From Dipteronia dyeriana (taxonomy: Eukaryota > Streptophyta > Magnoliopsida > Sapindales > Sapindaceae): 64,000 bases of DNA. A program made the translations under genes and the position numbers. This document shows positions 47,102 through 57,941 of the stretch, piece after piece. The number at the start of each line of letters is the position of its first letter. The stretch's first letter is position 1. The notes under the pieces were generated by a model, which saw only the letters and a program-made list of their open reading frames with translations, was not told where the DNA came from and did not search any database. The DNA is taken from contig CM065301.1 in assembly GCA_032871835.1 (NCBI GenBank), positions 33,860,405-33,924,404 on the forward strand, written 5' to 3'.

Positions 47102-48109
47102 CGTTAGGATTGACTCTTATTCTCAAGTGAGCTCAATGTGAACCAAACGAGACTCGCTGATGTTAAACTTCTTGGAAACGTCGGAAATTGAAGATTGTAT
47201 TTGAGAAAGGTTTGAAGACCAAAGAAGAACAGAAGAAAAGGATTTCAAAAGGATGCAAACAAAGCGCATGGACCACGGCACAGGGAGCAGTCGATGCCAG
47301 GAGATCAAGCACGGTGTAGACTGCGGCGAAGTCTAAGACACCAACTGCGGTATTCTAAATGGTAGACAGTAGTTGTCTTATGCAATGTAGGACGCAGGTT
47401 ACGAACCGCGACCCACATCGCGGTAGTAGCAGATTTTGCTTAGAACAGGAATGTTACTCGAAAATAGGAAAGGATTTCTTCAAGAAGTTCTTATGCTTAT
47501 AGGAAAAAGAAAAAGAGTTTGCCTTCATGAAGAATAGGAAAGTCATGAAAATAAGAAATAGTATTTATATTGAACAAGCAATTCTTGTACGTTTAGGAGT
47601 ATGATTTCCTTTTATCTTAAACTCCTTATACCTAGTATAAATAGAACCAGGTATCTAGATTATTTGGTGTTGAGAAAAAGAACACCATGAAACATCAAAG
47701 AGAGTGGGTGAGATATGGGGGAGACCCATGGGATTATCCGTAGAGGGATCTAAGTTAATATCAGTGGATCAAGTTAGAGATCTGTGGGTTATATTCAGAG
47801 AGACCTAGGGGATATTGGGGGGTTCTCAGTGAGGATCGTGTAAGCGTTGTTGGAGTGGTTTGGGGATGTGGTGTGAGAGAGAATCCTAGTGTATACTGCT
47901 GTAATAATTTTTTATATAGTGGAACTTTCTCTGTCGTCCCGATGACCCGTGGTTTTTTACCCGATTTGGGTTTTCCATATATATCTTATGTTGTGATTGG
48001 TTTATTTTCTCTCATCTATTTTTTCTGTTATAGACATCATTATATGCTATGAATTATGGCGTATATTAAGCATGATGATTCCATAATCATCACATCAAAA
48101 TTCCCAAAT
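47102..48109 (+). mobile_element. Family C LTR3
   Basis: It starts CGTTAGGATTGACTC (the usual TG changed to CG, or the deletion junction). TATAAATA is at 47636-47643. It ends AATTCCCAAAT followed by a decayed primer site (ATTGGTAACAAAGC). Confidence 0.87.
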
Positions 48110-48933
48110 ATTGGTAACAAAGCTTGGGTTCGACGACGGTGGTTTCAACTCTTTGTGAGATGTTGTAAGGAGGACTTGGTAGCCAATGGTTTGGCGATGG
48201 CATTTTTTTCTAGTCTTTATAGGAGATCGTAAGAAGGACTTAGTTGTATTGAGATGTTGATTCATGGTTACCTAGTATGGTTTAGCAAATGAAATATGTC
48301 TTTAAAGCAGTTTTAAACTCGGTAGGGTTTGATGATAGGAAGAATAGAGATTGAGGAGATTTTTTTTTGGCTTGTGGTGGCAGGTACAAATTCTTAGTGA
48401 TCCAATATGGGTTACACAAGACGTTAATTTAACCTTAAAAAAAATGTATGCTCGAAGTCTCGGGTGTGGTGTTGGGTTTATTCGACAAAACACTCCTGGT
48501 TCTAGTAGCAAGTCTTTCACCAGGTACGTGAAGCAAGGATAAATGGTCTTTCACATGGTTGGGTGATGTAAGGACATGTTTATCATTTTGGAAGGTTTCC
48601 CCACTGGCCATGCAAGAGGATATGTTGCTGCTAGTGGTCCATACTTGTGCACAAGACATTGATCAAAAAGTGATGCAATGTGTATGGCAGACAAGGATGT
48701 CGATGGTTGACAAATTCCCTGGTAATCTGATGTGAAGAGTTGCACCATAATTTCAGCTGGTAATTTTGGCATGGTGCTGGAACGAAGAACACAATAAAAA
48801 AAGGGAAGAAAAAAACTCATAGGATGGTTCGTTCCTAAGTGGTTATACCTTTTGGTGGGGTATGTTGATTCTTGGTGATGAGAGTCCTGGTTGTAGGACA
48901 AAGGTCTTTAGAATTCAAGCCAAAGGGGAGAAT
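48110..48933 (+). mobile_element. Family C internal region 3
   Basis: It spans about 824 bp. It ends CCAAAGGGGAGAAT, a good polypurine tract, directly before LTR4. Short minus-strand open frames at 48302-48901 are not conserved in the sister copies. Confidence 0.85.
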
Positions 48934-50015
48934 CGTTAGGATTTGGCTCGTATTCTCAATTGAACCCACTATGAACCAAACGAGACTCAACCGATGTTAA
49001 ACTTCCTGGAGGTGTGGGAAAGCGTTTAGAAGTTGAAGATGGTGTTTGATGGAGGTTTGAAGACCAAAGAAGAACTGACGAATTGATTCCGAAAAGAACA
49101 ACTGCGTGGACCGCGGTACGGACAAGGCACAAGGATCGAAGCATAGGGAGCGGTTGATTCTAGGAGATCAAGCATGGAGTAGACTGCGACAAAGGCAAAG
49201 GCACCAACCATGGTATTTTGAGTGGTGGACAACAGTGGTTTTTAGCAGTGTAAGGTGCGCGTGGCCAACAGCGACCCAGATCGCGGTAGTAGCGGATTTT
49301 TCCCAAATCATGAATGTTGTGTTAAAATAGGAAACATTTTCTTATAGAAGTTCTTGTGTTATCGGAAAAGGAAAAAGAGTTTTCCTTCATGACGAATAGA
49401 AAAGTCATGTACTTGAAGGAAAAATATTTCTCTCTAACAAGAAGACTTGTCATAAATAGGAAATAGTATTTATATAGAACAAGTAATTCTTGTACGTTTA
49501 AGAGTATGATTTCCTTTTATCTTAAATTCCTTATACCTAGTATAAATAGAACCAAGTATCTAGATTATATGGTGTAGAGAAAATGAACACCATGAAACAT
49601 TAGAGAGAGTGGGTGAGATCTGGGGAAGACCCATGGGATTATCCATAGAGGGATCTAAATAAATATCATTGGATCAAGTTAGAGATCCGTAGGTGATATT
49701 CAGGGGAGACCTAGGGGATATTAAGGGGTTCTTGGTGAGGATCTTCTGTGCGTTGTGAGAGTGGTTTAAGGTTGTGGTGTGAGAGAGAATCCTGGAGTAT
49801 ATGGTTGTAATAATTTATCATATAGTGGAACTTCTCGGTCGTCCTCATGGCCCGTGGTTTTTTACCCGATTTGGGTTTTCCACGTATATATTGTATTATT
49901 AATGGTTTATTTTCTCTCATCTTTTTTTTTTGTTATAGATGTTATTAATTACTATGAGTTATGGATGCATATTAGACATGACAACTCCACGATCATCGGT
50001 TCAAAATCCCAAGTA
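48934..50015 (+). mobile_element. Family C LTR4 (rightmost)
   Basis: It starts CGTTAGGATTTGGCTCG. TATAAATA is at 49541-49548. It ends AAAATCCCAAGTA where sister LTRs end CCCAACA, so the last bases have changed. It is followed by GGATA, the same five bases that precede LTR1. Confidence 0.85.
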
Positions 50016-50020
50016 GGATA

Positions 50021-52080
50021 TACATTGTAATAGACTGTCTATTTTTTCCGTGTGACATCTTTTTTTTTTCACAAGTCACTTATGCATTGAAGATGATTTA
50101 AGTTAATTTATTTTATTTTTGGTTCCATAATATAATTTATTAATTATCTCATTTGTTATAGAAATGACTCTTCATTTTTATTCATTATCCTATTAATTAA
50201 TTAAAAATAATAAATTCCAAGCTAACCTTAATAAAACATTTCCTATTCAATTATCTCAATTTTATTACATTTTATATAATTTTTTATTGGGTTTGATAAG
50301 CCTACTAATTTTTACCTAAAGTAAATGGTAAAAAACTCTTTTTCTCTATTGCTATATTTATTTCTTTGTTTGTTTATCACTCAATCCAAATACTATGACG
50401 CTATTGTTTATCCGCCATTTCAGGGTTCCTCCACTTCCGTTCACCACCTGTCCAAGTCCCCACAACCCACCAAAACCACTATGGTTCATTATTTATGATT
50501 TCACGATTTTATATTACAATTGTTTATATATTTTTTTTTAGTTGAATTTTAATGTTTATTTTTGGTATTTAAATTTGTACACACTACACTTGCTTGTCAA
50601 TGATTTGATGATGTTCAGAGGTATAGCTACCAATGTTTTTACGTATTTGTACAAGCAGTATAGGTTTTAACATATACAACTTTTTTTATTTTATTTTATT
50701 ATTATTTCTATTTTTCAGTTATGATAGATTTATTTAACTTGACTTTCTTTACGGTCTTATTTCATCAGAAACCTGAGATTGAAATAAAACATCAATTTAG
50801 AGAGTATAAATCAATTATTGTGTTAATTTGAATTAGAGATTTCAGAAAATTATTAAATTTATGGTTGAAAGCTTTATTTTGTCTATCTCAAATGTAAATA
50901 CAAAAATTTGTAGTCGACTGATTTTTTAGAGTCTTTTTTGTTTCCAATATATGTTAATTTCAACGATAAAATTAGGCACAATTTTTAAAAAAAATATAAA
51001 TCTGATAACAATTACGTAATGTTTTACCATGCCCGCAGGGCCGCACATCGTTTGGACTACAAACTAGTTATTGTATTTTATATGATAACATATTTATTAC
51101 TGACATAGCGGTTTATGAAAGGTTCAACCCAACCATGACCGATATATTTAACGAGTTTAGCATGTAGACCCAATAGTGACCCAAGCCTAATAATATCTAA
51201 CACAAACTGTAAATATCGTATCGTGTTTATATCGTGTCAACAATTGCATGACACCTCTAAAATATGATTCGAATTTACAATCTCAATAATATAAATGTGA
51301 AGAACATATTATTGAATTAACCACTTCTCATCTGGAATTGATATTCTTGTGCTCTTATCGTGATTGATTTTGATTTGTTATAGGGCTTCAGTTTTATTCA
51401 TGAAACTTCCAGGTTATTGCATGCATGAGAGTTTTGTTCCTGTTCGCATGGAGTTTTGTTCTTGTTTTTGTCTGTGTTACTTCTACTTTATTTGGAAGCT
51501 ATGAATTAATGTTGGCTATTTTGTTTTGTTTTGAAAATTTCAGGTATATTTTTTTTAAATTTAAAAATTAATATTTAGAAGGGGTATATACTCGAACCCA
51601 CAACCTTATGGTGTAGGTATAGGTGTAGGTGTGGGTCAATCTCATCTTATCAAATTTCAGGTCTATATTTTTCTTTTGAAATAAGGTCTACATTATTATT
51701 TGGTATGCAATCTTGTATTTAATTATTATTTTCCATAAACTGGAACCTGAAATTAATTGTTTTTACTTTATATTCCTAATATTGCCTTGGAGCATTTATT
51801 CTTTATACAAACCCAACCCTAGGGGAAGCCAAGTGACACAACTGTCTAGGTCACGCCGATTGTAAAGGGTTTCAAATTGTAGTAAAATAAATTGATTTTA
51901 AAATATAATCCATATAAAATTTTAAACAAAATAAGTCTATAAATGACTTTAGAAATGACCCAATATACATATAATTTTTTTTAAGGTTGACCAATTGAAA
52001 CTCAACCCATAAACAACTTAAAAAATGGTTGAACACACATACGAACAGATATTCTATTGTCAATTCGAACTAATATAAGA
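50021..52080. other. AT-rich intergenic DNA, possible Helitron 3' end
   Basis: No gene was seen. At 51030-51068 a short GC hairpin (GCCCGCAGGGC) is followed about 22 bp later by ACAAACTAGT, which fits the CTRR-T terminus of plant Helitrons. At 51585-51625 (minus strand) a GTGGGTTCGAGTATA block resembles a pol III box B of a tRNA-type SINE. The rest is low-complexity sequence. Confidence 0.4.
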
Positions 52081-52200
52081 TATATCAGTTCCTTGTATGT
52101 AGGCCATAGGATTTAAAAGCTACATATACATGTCAAAGCATCTTTTAAATCCTATACAGCTTTTAAATCCAACAACTCACATGTAAGGAATTGATATATA
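52081..52200. mobile_element. Foldback/MITE-like element, ~120 bp
   Basis: The left end TATATCAGTTCCTTGTATGT pairs with the right end ACATGTAAGGAATTGATATA (17 of 20). Inside, GGATTTAAAAGCT pairs with AGCTTTTAAATCC. The whole segment can fold into one hairpin. There is no coding capacity. Confidence 0.55.
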
Positions 52201-52735
52201 TATATATTAAAAGGCCAACCGATGGAAACAAGTTTATCATTCTTACAAACTTTAGATCAACAGTGACGGTTGGTTGAATTCTAGCAACACTTGTGTTTGT
52301 CACAAATAATCTTCTTTTATATATATTTCTTAATAACAACTCAATACTCTCTTGATGCGAAAATTCAGAAGCCATTATTTTGAAGGTAATTAAATCAATG
52401 TACTTTTTGTTTTTTGTTTCAAAAGCTCTTTTTTTAATGTAAGCTTAATTAGTACTTTGCTGCTCAAAGTATGAGACGGGTAAGGTTTAAATGATATATT
52501 ATTTGATGCAATTATATATAAAAAAAAAATTGGTAGCTTTGGTTTTTTTTTCTATTTTATTGTGTTGTAGTCTTGAGTTTGAGTTATTATATGACTTTTA
52601 CAAGTATTTACTAGAGAAAAAAAAAATCAAGTAAACATATAAAGAGAGTATCAATAGCCTTATTTTCTCTAGTTCGTTTTGGGTCCCGAAACTCTCAACG
52701 TTGGTCCTATATATATATACAAAAAATTTCAATTT

Positions 52736-52883
52736 AGTGCGCACTGATATAACTTCATCAGTGTGTTGGATGCGAACCAATAGATTTACATACTTTGACT
52801 CAAAGTGTATACACTTGTCAAACCTTCTCCATAATCAGTGGTCCATATACAACGCACTGATATAAGATATATCAGTGCGCACT
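52736..52883. mobile_element. MITE-like element with 16-bp perfect terminal repeats
   Basis: AGTGCGCACTGATATA at 52736-52751 is repeated inverted at 52868-52883, and a third partial copy (ACGCACTGATATA) lies at about 52853. The length is 148 bp with no ORF. No convincing target duplication was found. Confidence 0.6.
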
Positions 52884-52948
52884 GAGGAGAAAAGAACTGT
52901 ATATATATTTGTGTGTGCGTGTGAACGAACAAATTCACTACGCGGAAG

Positions 52949-53915
52949 TGTTTCCGGATAGAACACAAACAAACAATAGCAAACTAGAGAAAAAAAAATA
53001 AGAAGGAAGGGATAATCAATCCAATCACTCACGGCACAATAATTTACATGGAAACCCAAGTCGGAAAAAAACTACGGCCGTCAAGAAGATAAAAGAAAGT
53101 TCTATTATGTAGAAAATTATTACATTCACACACTCAGGATTCCAATTATACCCAATACTCTCTTGAGATCTCTCTTGATATTTGCTAATTTGCTCCACCA
53201 CAAATAGCTTAGCTATTATTGTAGATCTCTCTTGATATTTGTTAATTTGCACCAACACAAATAGCTTAGCTATTATGGTCTATTTACATGAATTACAGGG
53301 AGTATGAGATAAAAGGAAATCCTACTCATATATATATATACAAGAATTACTTCTTTTACATAAATACTATTTCTGTTTTTTCATAAATACTATTTCTTAT
53401 ATATGACAAGTCTTCTTATTAAAATGAATTTTTTTTCCTTCAAGTACAAGACTTTCTCATTCCGCATGAAGACAAACTGTTTTTCATTTTCTAATAAGCA
53501 CAAGAACTTCCAGAAGAAAAACTTTCCTATTTTTACGCAACATTCTTGATATGGGCAAAATCTGTTATTACAGCATTTCAAGTCGCGGTTTGCAACCTGC
53601 ACCCAACACCACAGAAGATCTCTGGAGTCCACCGTTAAGAATACCACGGTTGGTACCTTTTGCGTATGCCACAGTCTACACCACGTGATACTCACTGGAA
53701 ATTGACCGTTCCCTATGCTACGGTCCACGCGTCTTGTTCGCACCGCAGTCCACGTCACGGTTCCTTTCAGAATCTGTTTCTTTATTTCTTCTTTAGACTT
53801 CAAGCCTCTATAAAATACGATTTTCTACTTCCAAATGTTTTCCATATCTCCAGAAAGTCTCTGCATTGGTTGAATCTCGTTTGATAACCATTGATAGTTT
53901 GAGCCATATCCAACA
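52949..53915 (-). mobile_element. Family C-like LTR, minus strand
   Basis: The reverse complement follows the family C LTR along its length. The start TGTTGGATATGGCTC is at 53915. The block with GAACCGTGACGTGGACTGCGG follows, then the leader with AGATAAAAGGAAAT, AATGTAATAATTTTCTACATAATAGAAC, and the TTTTTTCCGACTTGGGTTTCC block. It is more diverged than the array copies. A ~57-bp segment (AGATCTCTCTTGATATTTG...AGCTTAGCTATTAT) is duplicated in tandem at 53164-53277. The left boundary and target duplication are unclear. Confidence 0.7.
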
Positions 53916-54189
53916 ACATAATTATAAAGCAACTATAATTAATTCACGAAATCATGAGTATCTGACCAATATAATCACAAGTCATCAGGATTTATTTGTA
54001 TTTTAATATTTATTATGAAAATGAATTTTCAGTTAAGTGGATGTACTCGACATATTAATAAAATTATTTTTAATAAAATAAGATAGAGTTCGAACTCAAC
54101 CAAAAGCTATTCCAAAAAGTAAAATAGATTTAATAGTTGGATAGTTATCATTCCAATTTAAGAAATAATAAATCTAAACGTAAACATTG

Positions 54190-55020
54190 GAGAATAGCTC
54201 TATCAATTTGTACATCTTTTGTGTAAAATGGTGAATTATATATTTGTTCATTTTTTAAAGCCTTTGTAAAGAAGGAATCCTTATATAATTTCACTATTGC
54301 TAGCTAGTGCAAACACATTCGCTTTTGTCTCTTCAGATTAATATTTGAAGTTGGAATATTAAATTTTTAGTTGTTAGATAGATCTAATATATTGAGGTGA
54401 GTTAACCTTTTGTATGTTTCCATAAACTTTATAGCGTTAAAGAAACTTAAAAAGAAATAAGTTAACTTCAATTGGAAGATACATCCACTAGTTGAGTTTC
54501 GACAATTAAATGGAGAAAAAAACATCTTAACATTCATATCAGAGTACAACTCTAAATCAAATCGCTATTTGTACGCCTTTTGTGTGAAATATTGAATTAC
54601 TCGTTCCTTCTCACGTTACATCTTTTTTCCTTTTTGAAGAAATATTGATTTCATTATTGCTATCTAGTACAAACACGTTTTCTTTAGAATAATCATTTGA
54701 AGTCGGATGTAGAATAATTTTCGGTGGTTAGATATACGCAATAGATTGAGGTGCATTTAACTATTTACATTTTTGCAAATTCGATCCTGTCAACTTCAGA
54801 ATTTTATCCCATATATACATGCATGCAACAGCACTTGAGTTTTGACGTTTAAACGGAGAACAGGAGAAACAAATCCGACCATTCACATTAGAGTACAACT
54901 CTCAATCAAATCGATACATTTTTCATACCTGAATTACTCGTTTCTTTTCATTTTCCATCTTTTTCCTTCATGAAGAAGCATTGATTTCTATCATTGCTAG
55001 CTAGTACAAACATGACTTTT
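54190..55020. repeat. Tandem repeat, 350-bp period, about 2.4 units
   Basis: GAGTACAACTCTAAATCAAATCG at 54541 recurs (one change) at 54891. The following blocks (CTTTTGTGTGAAATATTGAATTACTCG, CATTATTGCTATCTAGTACAAACA, TAGATTGAGGTG) recur at the same spacing, with unit 1 starting near 54190. Units are diverged by roughly 20% by eye. No gene was seen. Confidence 0.75.
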
Positions 55021-55076
55021 TTATTGTTAAGTACTCGTGTATATGAAAGTTAACAAAAACGATTAATGCTTACGTA

Positions 55077-55967
55077 ATTAATGTTGGAAATTTTATGATA
55101 GTCTCTCATGTTGAGAGCAAAAATTGAGTATGATAAATTCCATAGAAATGGAAGATTAAAGTGGATTCGAATTCTCTTCTGTGAGAACTTCGAAATGGTA
55201 TACTCAAATTCACAAATTGGTTAATGGGTGAATGAGAAATTGAGTCTCAAAGTGGACCCATTGTGTAGGGATTAAAAGGAATCCCACATTGCTTAGGGAA
55301 ATCATTTATGAGTAGTTTATAAGTAAATGTGTGATATGAGATTTCAACATTTGTGTGGTATAGATGCTCTCTCTCACGCGCGCAGGGGATCCCGAACCTT
55401 CGAACACACGACTCGTGTGTGGGCACGATTGGACCGAGAGAGTCTTGTTGACCTTTTGCCACTTCCCTAAGGAAAGCTTTAATTGTTTGGATTCTGATTT
55501 CTTACTTGATCACTAAAAAATACAGAATCGGGTTATTAAATTATTTCCTTATTAAATCAAAAACGAATTTTCCAAATATAATCCCGAATTAATCCTAAAA
55601 CCCTAGTGTTTCGGTTTGGGTATTTAATATCTCTAATATTCTGTTCAACACACACAGAAAAATTACATAAGTTTCTTTTGAGCAGCCGAATTCGTTTCTT
55701 CTCTCTTCTTTCTTGGTAAGTTCAAAACTCGATTTGAGTTCGCTGGTAATGGATAGTACTTAGGTCTACCACTGTTGAACCGTTGTATCCTGTGAGACAA
55801 TCGCCTAATACACATACGGTGTTGTTCGGCAAAATTGTCTTAAGGACACCGTGTGAAACACTGGCCTCGAATCAAATTCTTTTTCTAACGTTACTTTCTG
55901 TTTTCATTGATACCAGTCAGGTTTGATTGCAAAATACGTTTTACAATTATACAAAACACACCATTAA
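55077..55967 (+). mobile_element. Candidate solo copia-type LTR, TSD ATTAA
   Basis: TGTTGGAAATTTTATGATAG at 55082 looks like a copia LTR start. The end at 55962 (ACACACC) is not the expected CA, but ATTAA flanks both sides (55077-55081, 55963-55967). Inside are a leader-like stretch with AACACACACAGA and a GT-rich splice-like region. No second copy is in the window. Confidence 0.5.
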
Positions 55968-57091
55968 TTGATTTCTACCTAGAGGCTTGTTAATATAACA
56001 TTCAAGAGAGGCATTTAGTATTTCAGTATTTCTTAATAATGCACCAAATTAAATGAGGCAAAAGAAAATCATAAAAACAAATTACGTAAGTAATTAGTTG
56101 TTGAAAACATACAGTAACTCAGAGATTAACAGTATTATATATCCTATCAAAAATCTTAATTAATAATCACTCAAATTATTGATGTGATGTTTTAATAGGA
56201 ATGTAACATTAAATACAAAATTCCTTTTCACTTTTTCTTAGCCTAGAAGTATAGATCGTTAGCTATTATCTGATATTGACATCAACCTGGGAAAATTAAT
56301 AAACTGATTTAATCAAATAGTTCCATTTCTATTCCAACGGTAACTTTAAAATAACATGTATATATTATTTTTCAACTTAAATAGTGTATATGCTTGAAAA
56401 ATTGAAAATACCTTAACTTTAATTGATACTCATATAGTCATATAGGATTTGCATGTGAAAATGTTGGCCGGTGATGTTTCTTCCTAATGTTAAAAGAAAA
56501 TAAGACCAGAGAAAACCATAATTATTGATGAGTAATTAATTAAGCAGATTAAGCTACAATAAATCATCCATTGATGTTAGATTATCTGTTTCTATTAGAT
56601 TTGGAATTATAGCTTCAATAGAATTTGTTGTGTAAGTAAAAGACTTTTATAACCTTGATCTTTGTTAGATTTACAGAAAAAGTGTGTTTCCTATTTATAA
56701 TAAAGGGTAGTTATGTCATTGAAAAAATTATCATCCGTTTTATAATTTGTTACATATATATCGGAAAGACATTAATATATCTTATGAATAGAAATTATTT
56801 ATTTATTCTTTTATGATTTCGTAACAAATAGTAAATAATTTATATCTACTCCTAAGTTGAAATTAATGCATTGACTTAATGACTTGAATAAGAGTGTTAC
56901 CCTTTAGGAATATATACAATTGAAGTATCAAAAATATTTAAGAATTAGTGTTTCAATACAGAACAATATACCATTTTATAGTAATTTATAGATATTTATA
57001 TTTAGCAGATGTATGAAAAACTACTTGTGTGTAAATTTATCTATTGAACAATTACATTAAAAAGTTATAATATAAAAAATATGCGTAATAT
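55968..57091. other. AT-rich intergenic DNA, nothing recognised
   Basis: Scattered short A/T runs. No open frame, repeat or RNA gene could be supported. Confidence 0.6.
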
Positions 57092-57241
57092 TACTTTATC
57101 TAAATTTGGTGTCTAAATCTGGTGTCCAAATGATGTGACAACTCTTTAGTTTATTTATTTAAATTGGATTAGATTTGTATGAATTAAATGTATGGATTAG
57201 ATTGTTGCCACATCATTTGGACATCAAATTTGAACAAAGTA
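57092..57241. mobile_element. MITE-like element, ~150 bp, long terminal inverted repeats
   Basis: The left end TACTTTATCTAAATTTGGTG pairs with the right end ...CAAATTTGAACAAAGTA. The pairing continues inwards, with GTCCAAATGATGTG against CACATCATTTGGAC. Flanking TA or a degenerate 9-bp duplication (GCGTAATAT / GCATTATTC) cannot be decided between. Confidence 0.65.
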
Positions 57242-57941
57242 GCATTATTCACAAGATATATATCATATGTCAATAAATTGATATCTAAGCATTTGCATGT
57301 CACGTGACACCAAACCTAGTTAGCTAGGAAATGCATAACTTTCTCCAAATGATTTATGGTTGCGTAACACGTAACTAGCCATGAGAGGTTTCCACTTTCA
57401 TCACCAGAAACGGCGGCCAATTAGCATGCAGAACAATTGGATTGAACAAAACCGATCTTCTAAGAATCATCCTGGGTTTTAAAAATCAAGACTCAGAAAT
57501 ACTGGTTCAATAGAAGCAGATGATCAATATAATGTTTGATATATAGCTGAGGAACTAGTTTTGTTTAAATCAATAATTGTTTTTAAGGCGTAAAAGACTA
57601 TTAGATTGAATAAGAATTTCATTTATTTCTCAAAAATAGGTCCCTACTATATAACTCAATTTCAATATACTATTATAATCTTTTAATTCAAGACACCATA
57701 AGACAAGTACTCTAGCCATTGAAAACCTTGTTATTGAAGCTTATAGCTAGACTGATCTTTACCACATTTCAACATCCAAACCCCTTTTTAAAATCCCCCC
57801 TTTCCCTTCTCATTTTGGCTCAGCCAATTCTTCTTTCTCCTAAAAGAAAAATTACCCCATCTTAAATTTCCTCTAAGGGATTTAACTACAAATCAATCAA
57901 AACAAGGCACAAGAGTTTTTTTAATATATATATTTTTTCAT
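57242..57941 (+). promoter_or_regulatory. Upstream region and leader of the DUF716-like gene
   Basis: TTTTTAAAA at about 57785 could act as a TATA box. It is followed by pyrimidine-rich leader sequence (CCCCCCTTTCCCTTCTC) typical of plant 5' leaders and a purine/AT-rich stretch before the ATG. No transcription start can be fixed from sequence. Confidence 0.35.

Larger units (their letters stand above)
9377..50020 (+). mobile_element. Family C non-autonomous LTR element expanded to four LTRs, later invaded
   Basis: The order is LTR1 (9382-9813 plus 20544-21154), INT1 (21155-21928), LTR2 (21929-22691 plus 44026-44310), INT2 (44311-45068, truncated), LTR3 (47102-48109), INT3 (48110-48933), LTR4 (48934-50015). 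LTRs are about 1.0-1.1 kb and internal regions about 0.76-0.82 kb. Each internal region starts with a Met-initiator-type primer site (TGGTATCAGAGC or a decayed form). Those whose ends survive finish with an AAAGGGGAGAAT-type polypurine tract. There is no coding sequence. GGATA flanks the array at 9377-9381 and 50016-50020, as expected if one element inserted once and then gained units by unequal recombination. Confidence 0.8.

Noticed and set aside
44594..48901. Short ORFs on both strands in family C internal regions
   Set aside because: They are not conserved in frame between the three internal regions, consistent with a non-coding element.
53390..53803. 137-codon minus-strand ORF
   Set aside because: It lies within the family C-like LTR and is Lys/Phe/Arg-rich with no recognisable domain. 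The array copies do not share this frame at full length.
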